Shown here: one piece after another, positions 57,582 to 64,000 of the stretch
Position numbering within the stretch: position 1 is the first letter of the stretch
Layout: every line of letters starts with the position of its first letter
Source: Mytilus galloprovincialis
Lineage: Eukaryota; Mollusca; Bivalvia; Mytilida; Mytilidae
Direction: 5' to 3'
DNA length: 64,000 nt
Assembly (NCBI RefSeq): GCF_965363235.1
Contig: NC_134843.1
Coordinates: 89,623,795 to 89,687,794, forward strand
Made by a program: the position numbers and the translations under genes
The notes under the pieces: generated by a model
The model's input: the letters and a program-made list of their open reading frames with translations, nothing else
The model's database searches: none
Told to the model about the DNA's origin: nothing

Positions 57582-58335
57582 AATATGAGGCAGGCATAAC
57601 CTGTGAATGGGGACGAACTCTGTATGCATTATTTTTTTTTAATTCAAACATATTGATAAAAGAAACAGAAATACCGTAACGTTCCGATTTTGGTTCGGTT
57701 GATAGGGATTTAGCTGTGACGTAGTCTAGCTGTGACGTTCTTAAAGTTAATATGAGGCAGGCATTACCTGTGAATGGGGACGAAGTCTGTATTAATTTTT
57801 TTTTTAATTCAAACATGTTGATAAAAGAAACGGAAATACCGTAACGTTTCCGATATTGGTTCTGTTGTTAGGGATTTAGTTGTGACGTTTTTTTATGACG
57901 TCATATTCAATGTAAACAAAGAAACGCTGTTATCCAGGTAACGTATTTTTCATATCAAACAATTATTAAAAATGATTGGGTGTTAAATTCCTTTCTATAT
58001 TTGTTGATATGTTGATAAATATACATTTTATTCGAAGTCTCATGCAAACAAGACCGGAAAAGGAAGAAGACTGGAACGGAAGTAGATCTGAAAAAAAAAG
58101 TTAACGATTTTGAGTTCATTAGTAGAATATCAAACAATTATTAAAAATTAATTTGTATTGAGTTCCAATCTTATATTTTACTAGACTGATAAATATATCA
58201 GTATATATTTTATTCAAAGTCTCATGCAAACAAGACCAGAAAAGGAAGTAGATTTTTTGCGCGAATGCGGGGAATACTGGAACAGGAAGTAGATCTGAAA
58301 AAAAAGTTAACGATTTTGAGTTCATTAGTAGAATG
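57582..58335. repeat. Two adjacent tandem duplications
   Basis: 'AATATGAGGCAGGCATAACC' to 'GGGATTTAGCTGTGACG' is repeated (57582-57725, 57750-57890). Then 'CATGCAAACAAGACC' to 'AATATCAAACAATTATTAA' is repeated (57955-58140, 58125-58335). Both are ~150-190 bp units. A palindromic TGACGTCA (CRE-type) lies near 57895. Confidence 0.8.
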
Positions 58336-58581
58336 AAAAATTCGGGAAATTTTCCCTAATTTTTTTTTCTCTTTTTAAAAAAAAAATTTTCTACCATATT
58401 TGGGGACCTCTCCCCATACAAGTTTTCCTCCATACTTGTTATCTCAATATCTGTATTATCCATACCCCAACACTCCTGGTTGAATATTCAGACCTCCCCA
58501 ATAAATTATCAAACGACTCAAGGATTAACAATTGACAAATGATTGGTATATGGACCATAATTTGCTATTGGGCTCTGTTTC

Positions 58582-58739
58582 CAGGGGCGGATGCAGGAAT
58601 TTTCGAAAGGGGGGGTGCTAACCCAGGGCACCCAGGGCAAAGGGGGGGTGCAAAACATATGTCCCGATACAAATGCATTGATCGGCAAAAATAAAGGGGG
58701 GGTGCGCACCCCCGGAACCCCCCCCTGGATTCGCCACTG
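58582..58739. mobile_element. 158-bp MITE, CAGGGGCGGA ends
   Basis: CAGGGGCGGA...CAGGAATTTT at the left, inverted CCTGGATTCGCCACTG at the right, with G/C-rich GGGGGGGTGC blocks, flanked by GTTTC (58577-58581, 58740-58744). The ends resemble the hAT-type CAGnGGCG consensus, although hAT elements usually duplicate 8 bp. Confidence 0.75.
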
Positions 58740-58744
58740 GTTTC

Positions 58745-60892
58745 CTATAACTATAGAAAAGTGATAAAATTTGAATTACTGTAAGAAAAGTTGTAACTAC
58801 ATCTAAAGATGCCATTATTTTTATTAACATACAAGTGTATGCTACTCTTCCCTAGAAAAAAAATTGAAATATACGAATTTCAAAGATTCTACAACCGTAT
58901 TTTTGTGTCGTTTCTCGCGTTACTTTTTGCTTCCGAAGAGCATAACGCTGACTGATTTATAGATAATCGTCACCGGCAAATTCGTAACTTTTGCTTTCAA
59001 ATAACAAAGAACATCGACCAATAAGAATAGTGAGAAGAAAATGCCGAGAACTATAAGTATTTATGTAGCAGATGTAAGAACAGTGGCGTGATTTTTGTGT
59101 CCGATTTCGTAACGCAAATTTTAGATGATGTAATCTGCTTTGTTGTAATAGAATTCTTAAAAACAATATGCAAATATGAACTCTCGCGAGATGTTCAAAC
59201 AGGTAAATCAGAGATGATTTACATTCTTGTTTTGATCTTCGTAATAATTAAGTAAGAAAATGACGTTATCGTTATGCGTTACATTTCACACGAAACAGAA
59301 GTCCAGTTATTTATTAAAATTGTTTTTGTCCTTAAGTTCTAATCATTTCTGGTCATACATGAAACATGTGACTAACATGTGATCACGCCCTTACAGCCGG
59401 ACATACGATATACTAGTTCTAAACATTGTTTTTGTTTCCAACGGGATGTTAGCAAACATAATCTGTAGACTTGTTTCGACTTGTTTAAAAAAGGAAATTA
59501 CAATTTTCAAAGAGATTGCGCCGGGGGTCTATTATTATTCCTATGTGCATAATGTTACATACGATCTTGTGTGAAAATAAATGCCCAATGACTTGACAAA
59601 ATCGATTTCAAATTTGACCGACGTTTAAACACACTACGTTTCCCAATAACGATGTAAAGGGTCCTTGGAAAATTCAATCAAAATTACGTCTCTTATCATG
59701 GTGCCGATGTTCGTTGGATTGATTCTGCTTCAGCAGTAAATATTACTGGATATTTTAGGTGAATAAAGATAATTAAATGAAAAATGCATGTTAATATACC
59801 GTTACACTAGGAATGTACAAAGTTGGTAACTTTGTCACAATTTTTAATTATTTTTTTTTATTCATGTTCTGCAAACACTTTTCAGAAACGCAATAAACTT
59901 GTCAAAGGAAAAGTAAACTTTTACCAGGCATGACTTGAAAGGAAGTACTTTATTGATTTTAGCCCACTAAAGTAGGTTAAAATGTGGAAACCATGTAGAT
60001 GGTGTACAGGTCACAAATATCACATGGTGCCTATTTTAAAGATTTTAAATCCAAGTTAAAAGATTTTTTCTTTACTGGATTTAAAGAATTTTACATTGCC
60101 AATGATTTGGAATAAATTTTATATAACTGGAATTTCAAAACCAAATATAAATATATTTTTTTGGCCAAAACATCAAGATACAACGATTATGGTATCCTGT
60201 ATCAATGAAGAAAATATGGAAAATTCTGAATAAATTGTACTAATTGTTTTCAAAACAAGCACATATTTAGGAGTTTTTTAATACTGTTACATTTAAGATG
60301 GATTTTAAGAAAAAGTATACTGTTCAGATTATTTTAAGCAGATTTTGCAATAAAATAAAACTAAAAAAATGCTTTCGGTTTCTTATGGTTTCCTGTCACG
60401 TTTAAAAAAAACTTTAATATAACATTGAAAATAGATTTTAAATATTAACATGAAGCAAGTAACACTAGTAATGGTGTTTATTTATGCCTTTTGAATTATA
60501 TTGTGCAAAATAAAGAAAATAAAGATTGGTTTCCTGTTTGGTTTCCTGTCACGTAAACGGTGAATCAAAATGTATTAATTTTTTCTCGAAAAACTCAATT
60601 GTTCCATTCATACTATTCTAACACCAACACAACCCACAAAATAAAAGTTAAAATTTTAGAACTTATAAAAAAGGATACAAAAAGAAACCAAAGTCCGAAT
60701 ACCAAATTATGGTCCATATATGTAATAGAACCTTGAAAAGAATTAACTTTGACCAGGAGATCAATCTACTGATATCTCTTAGGTTTGTCTATTCCTGCTG
60801 AGCAACCCTGTGGTTCTCTCCAAGTACTTTGGCTTCCTCCACCACAATAACAGACTGCCCAGTGTCCTAGTACAGGTTCGTTTTGAGGTGTG
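58745..60892. other. No gene recognised
   Basis: AT-rich sequence with short ORFs lacking domain or splice support; possibly intron of the plus-strand gene starting at 57056. The minus ORF at 60766-60993 covers a ~40-bp duplicated 'TCCTTGTC-AATGCAGGACAAC' block and is judged non-coding. Confidence 0.4.
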
Positions 60893-62190
60893 GATTGTCC
60901 TTGTCGAATGCAGGACAACTCGGCCCAAATGTCCTTGTCAAATGCAGGACAACTTGGCCCAAAGACAGGTCGGACCACGTCCACTCTGACCATCTAAAAA
61001 AACCAATTCAGACCGTATAAGAAGACAACTCAGACTGTCAATAAGACAACTCGGATCGTCTATAAGGATTACACAGCCAAAGTGTTAAAGGAGGATTTAA
61101 ACTATACATGAATTATTATAAATTATTAAACAATATATTTTAGATTGCAACATCATTTCGCCATGTTACTGACTTTGCAAAAATAAAAAACCCCAACTCG
61201 GATCATCTACAACACTCAACATGCTAAATTGTCTATACAGTCAGAGCTCAGACATAAACAAGTCGATTTTTGTTTTCGACTTAAAGAAGTCAAAACATGT
61301 ATTCATCATAAAAATGTGTTTTCAATTTTAGACTTATCTAAGTCAGAAAATGACAGACTTGTTTAGGTCTATTTATGTTGATGAAAAAACTTAATTTCAC
61401 TTGGTGGCCAAACAACACCACCTATGACAGCAAAAACCTGTCTGAGAGTTCACAAGGACTTGAGCTATCTATATGTAATTGTCTAATAGAACATCCTCCC
61501 TAAACACAGATGTTTTACCTCATTAAGTGTGGTTCCAGGTGGTTGCATTGTAAGGTTAATTAACATTATCTCCGATTTTTTAGACTCTCATTCATATTTT
61601 TCTTTAGAAGACAAAGCATTGTCTTTCAATGTTGTCATTATTTGATTTAGATGCATGACCTCCTTATAAATATGCGTGGGTCTTGAAGTTAACCAATTTT
61701 GATCACTTATCGACTTGTAGAAGTCGATATTTGCAACTTTTTGATTCTGGTCAATTATTTCTTGCTTAACAATATTTGACTTATTAAAGTCGTATTTTGT
61801 CTTGCATTAAAGGGAGACAAATCTTAAAACTTACAAATTTAGACCTCTGTGAGTCAAAAGCAGATTCAGACTTATTTATGTCTGAGCTCTGACTGCTATA
61901 TAGGCATCGCTTCATAGAAAGTGCGAGTTATTGTTATTTATATAAATTGACTGTAAAACTTTCATCAGACATATAGCTTTCACCCTTAAATCATTTATTT
62001 CATCAAAAGTCTTATTTTATACTTAGTCTGAGTTGTTATTATAGACGGTCCCAGTTGTCTAATTGACGGTCCACGTTTTCTTATTGACGGTCCGAGTTGT
62101 CTTCATAGACTGTCCCAGTAGACTTTAATGAAGACGGTCTTAGTTGTCTCCTGGCCAACTTGTCTTGCACCTGTCCTTGTAAACATTGAC
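60893..62190. mobile_element. Inverted-repeat element with GACAACTCGGACCGTC sub-repeats
   Basis: The left arm (60893-61069) has tandem degenerate 'AAGACAACTCGGACCGTC(TAT/AAT)AA' units. The right arm (62026-62190) has the same units in inverted orientation, including GGTCCGAGTTGTCTT. The arms also share inverted GGACAGGT-like tips. The layout echoes the sub-repeat ends of the MULE at 33744-39023. It is split by the element at 61238-61895. No target duplication was found. Confidence 0.55.
61238..61895. mobile_element. 658-bp MITE-like element, CAGTCAGAGCTC ends, CTATA duplication
   Basis: Terminal inverted repeats (~28 bp; CAGTCAGAGCTCAGACATAA) flanked by CTATA at 61233-61237 and 61896-61900. 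The interior contains several imperfect GACTT(A/G)nnnAAGTC hairpins (e.g. 61279-61292, 61708-61726). No ORF. Confidence 0.85.
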
Positions 62191-62339
62191 TTTTTTGTTG
62201 TAATAAAGTTAATCAAGATAGGGCATGTAGGGAGTGTACACAGATTCTACTGTACCTTCGCAGCTCCTAAACATGTGCCTAAAAGTGGCTTTAAAACACA
62301 AAAAATCTTATATCTATGACATTTATAAACAAACATACA

Positions 62340-62440
62340 TTTTTCGCTGCTTTGAAGACCCATTGGTTGTCTTTGGCTGTTGTCTGCTGAGCTATGGTCA
62401 GGTTGTTTTCTCTTTGACAAATTCCCCATTTCCTCAATTT
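62340..62440 (-). repeat. Fragment of the 15935-17480 dispersed repeat, reversed
   Basis: The minus strand reads 'GGAAATGGGGAATTTGTCAA', then 'CAACCAATGGGTCTTCAAAG', matching 15940-16015. The ORFs across it on both strands derive from the repeat. Confidence 0.6.
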
Positions 62441-63210
62441 TATACAATGTAGGTAACTTCACAGTTAGTTCGGCCATATTGAATAGGGGAGCAAATTTGT
62501 TTTCGAAAGAGGTGGAAATAGTATGATACATGTAGTATGGGAAACCCTAAGCCTGTTTCCAAGCAACTGCTCTGTTTACATGGTTTAACAATAATTAAAT
62601 GATGTTTTCCTGTATTTTTTAGACCATTTTTACCTTCCTTTAAGAAAATCTGCCCCTTATTCAATATTGCCAAATTAACCATGTTAACAGTGAAGAGGCT
62701 TTTCTAGTTACTTTAGCACCTGTTCAAATCAGCATTTGGTATGTTAGCAATACACACTTAGCATGGCTAGAAATTCAGTTTCCCATTTTGGTAATGGTGA
62801 ATTTTTTAAATATGAAAGTTTTTGAACAATGAAATTGATTTTTAGATAGTTGAATAATAATTTATATGTAGCCTTCCTTAAGTGGGTTTATACGAACATC
62901 AAGATTGTTTTTATCATGTGCATGTTAAACATGTAGTCTTATAGAGGTCATTTATCTGTTTTATTTTTTTCATTTGTTCAGCCCAAATGTCCAGAAATGT
63001 TTGTAGTATTTTCCAATAAATATGATAAAGATTTAGAATTAACCCTTTAACTTTTTAATTCAATTTTATGAAGAAAAAAAAACAAGCAGAAATGCATATA
63101 TGAATTTTTTTTTACCTTTTGATAGATAAATGCCTATGGTTTCAGGAAAGGTATCATTCTAATGTATTGAAATTTTCCTTTGGACCAAAGGCCACACTAA
63201 AAAATATTTT
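62441..63210. other. No gene recognised
   Basis: AT-rich sequence without supported features. Confidence 0.35.
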
Positions 63211-63430
63211 GGTTTGTCCAAACCCTACCCAAACATGGAGACAGTTAGGTAGGTAGGCATTTTCTTTTTCTTTTTTTGACAAAGAGAAATTTAAGTATTG
63301 GACATCATGGACATGTTGGATGTTTAGAAGTCTTCATCATATTCATGCATATCTGATTAAAAAATCACATCAGGTCAATAAAAGATTTTGAGTCTGCAGC
63401 TATTTTTTGGGTAGGTAGGGCAAACAAACC
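63211..63430. mobile_element. 220-bp MITE-like element, GGTTTGT...CCCTACCCAA ends
   Basis: GGTTTGTCCAAACCCTACCC at the left and GGGTAGGTAGGGCAAACAAACC at the right are imperfect inverted repeats. TAGGTAGG words occur next to both arms. No target duplication resolved. Confidence 0.5.
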
Positions 63431-63790
63431 TATTCTTTTGTTTGACCCAATTATGGGGACTTTTGTGACATTTTCACACCCTTTTAATTATTTTTGCAAT
63501 ATTTTGTATCAAATAAATGCAGATTGTTACTATATTTACACCAAAAAGAGAATTTTTCACCATTATCACTCTTGCTCTTTCAATAAATATACACATATAT
63601 ATAAAGCCTTATTTTTCAGAAAAGAAGGAAAAGAATAGTGGTTAAAAATTATGAGTGTCAATTTATAGTTTTTTTCCTAACTGTGTATTACTAATTTTAT
63701 GACTGGTCAAACCGAAACGTGGTAAATCATCATGATCATGATTAACATTCATTGACACTATGTTGCTAGTAACCTACTGAAGGCTTTTTT

Positions 63791-63950
63791 TTATGGCCCC
63801 GCAACAAAGTTGTCGGGGACATTTAGTTTTACCCTTGTCCGAAATTCTGTAATTCCGAAATTCCGTAATTCCATAATTCTGAAATTCCGTAATTCCGTAA
63901 TTCCGAAATTCCGTAATATTGAAATTCCGTCATTCCGCAACAAACCATTA
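63791..63950. repeat. Hairpin plus GAAATTCCGTAATTCC tandem repeat
   Basis: GGCCCCGCAACAAAGTTGTCGGGGAC forms a hairpin (CCCCG-CAAC/GTTG-CGGGG). It is followed by about seven ~15-bp units of GAAATTCCGTAATTCC (63838-63945). The element probably continues beyond the right edge. Confidence 0.75.
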
Positions 63951-64000
63951 TACAGGTTTTTTTCTAAACAGCTTTAGATATTGGACTTATTTTTGGTATG

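Noticed and set aside
60766..60993. 75-codon minus ORF with PSCPAFDKDIWAELSCIRQG
   Set aside because: It covers a short tandem duplication at the edge of an inverted-repeat element and has no splice or domain support.
62247..62531. Minus ORF containing MAELTVKLPTLYKIEE
   Set aside because: Its second half is a reversed fragment of the dispersed repeat at 15935. A plausible start at 62478 remains, but no donor or homology supports it.

Overview
This is nuclear DNA from an animal: AT-rich, gene-poor, with GT-AG introns and dense nested repeats. Several dispersed repeats match ones I recall from marine mussels, so a bivalve, most likely Mytilus, is my best guess. That attribution rests on memory of the repeats, not on a search.

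Three spliced genes can be supported, all on the minus strand. (1) At 1131-3374, the 5' end of a secreted CUB-like protein: a signal-peptide exon and a CUB-like exon joined in phase across an intron holding two minisatellites. (2) At 34670-38465, a nine-exon 454-codon gene for a PHD finger + FLYWCH + MULE-transposase protein. It lies inside a complete 5.28-kb DNA transposon (33744-39023) with inverted ends built of 16-bp sub-repeats and an 8-bp target duplication. (3) At 42043-56768, mevalonate diphosphate decarboxylase in 11 exons; all phases agree and give 392 residues. A short plus-strand first exon (57056-57151) begins 287 bp beyond its start codon and suggests a shared promoter.

The rest is mostly mobile DNA. 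4.1-6.3 kb: nested mussel-type repeats with a 0.95-kb insertion whose empty site is preserved in a second copy. 7.3-12.7 kb: a diverged segmental duplication carrying a coding-like exon in both copies, one arm split by a degenerate LINE. 15.9-17.5 kb: a dispersed repeat split by a small Helitron whose 5' end is triplicated. 19.9-29.8 kb: a 9.9-kb element with ~440-bp terminal inverted repeats full of 18-bp palindromes; inside are a nested inverted repeat, a 165-bp hairpin, a 196-bp satellite array, and an exact-register inverted copy of 1.4 kb of that array. 31.1-32.3 and 52.9-54.7 kb: two copies of one element with two and three ~500-bp modules. The decarboxylase introns hold four MITE-like elements and a ~47-copy 49-bp satellite; another MITE lies directly after its stop codon. 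57.5-64 kb: tandem duplications, MITEs and a nested inverted-repeat element.

The best candidates for something undescribed are the 9.9-kb palindrome-ended element, the PHD/FLYWCH/MULE transposon with a shortened transposase, and the Helitron with a multiplied 5' terminus. No rRNA, CRISPR array, functional tRNA or prokaryotic gene was seen.
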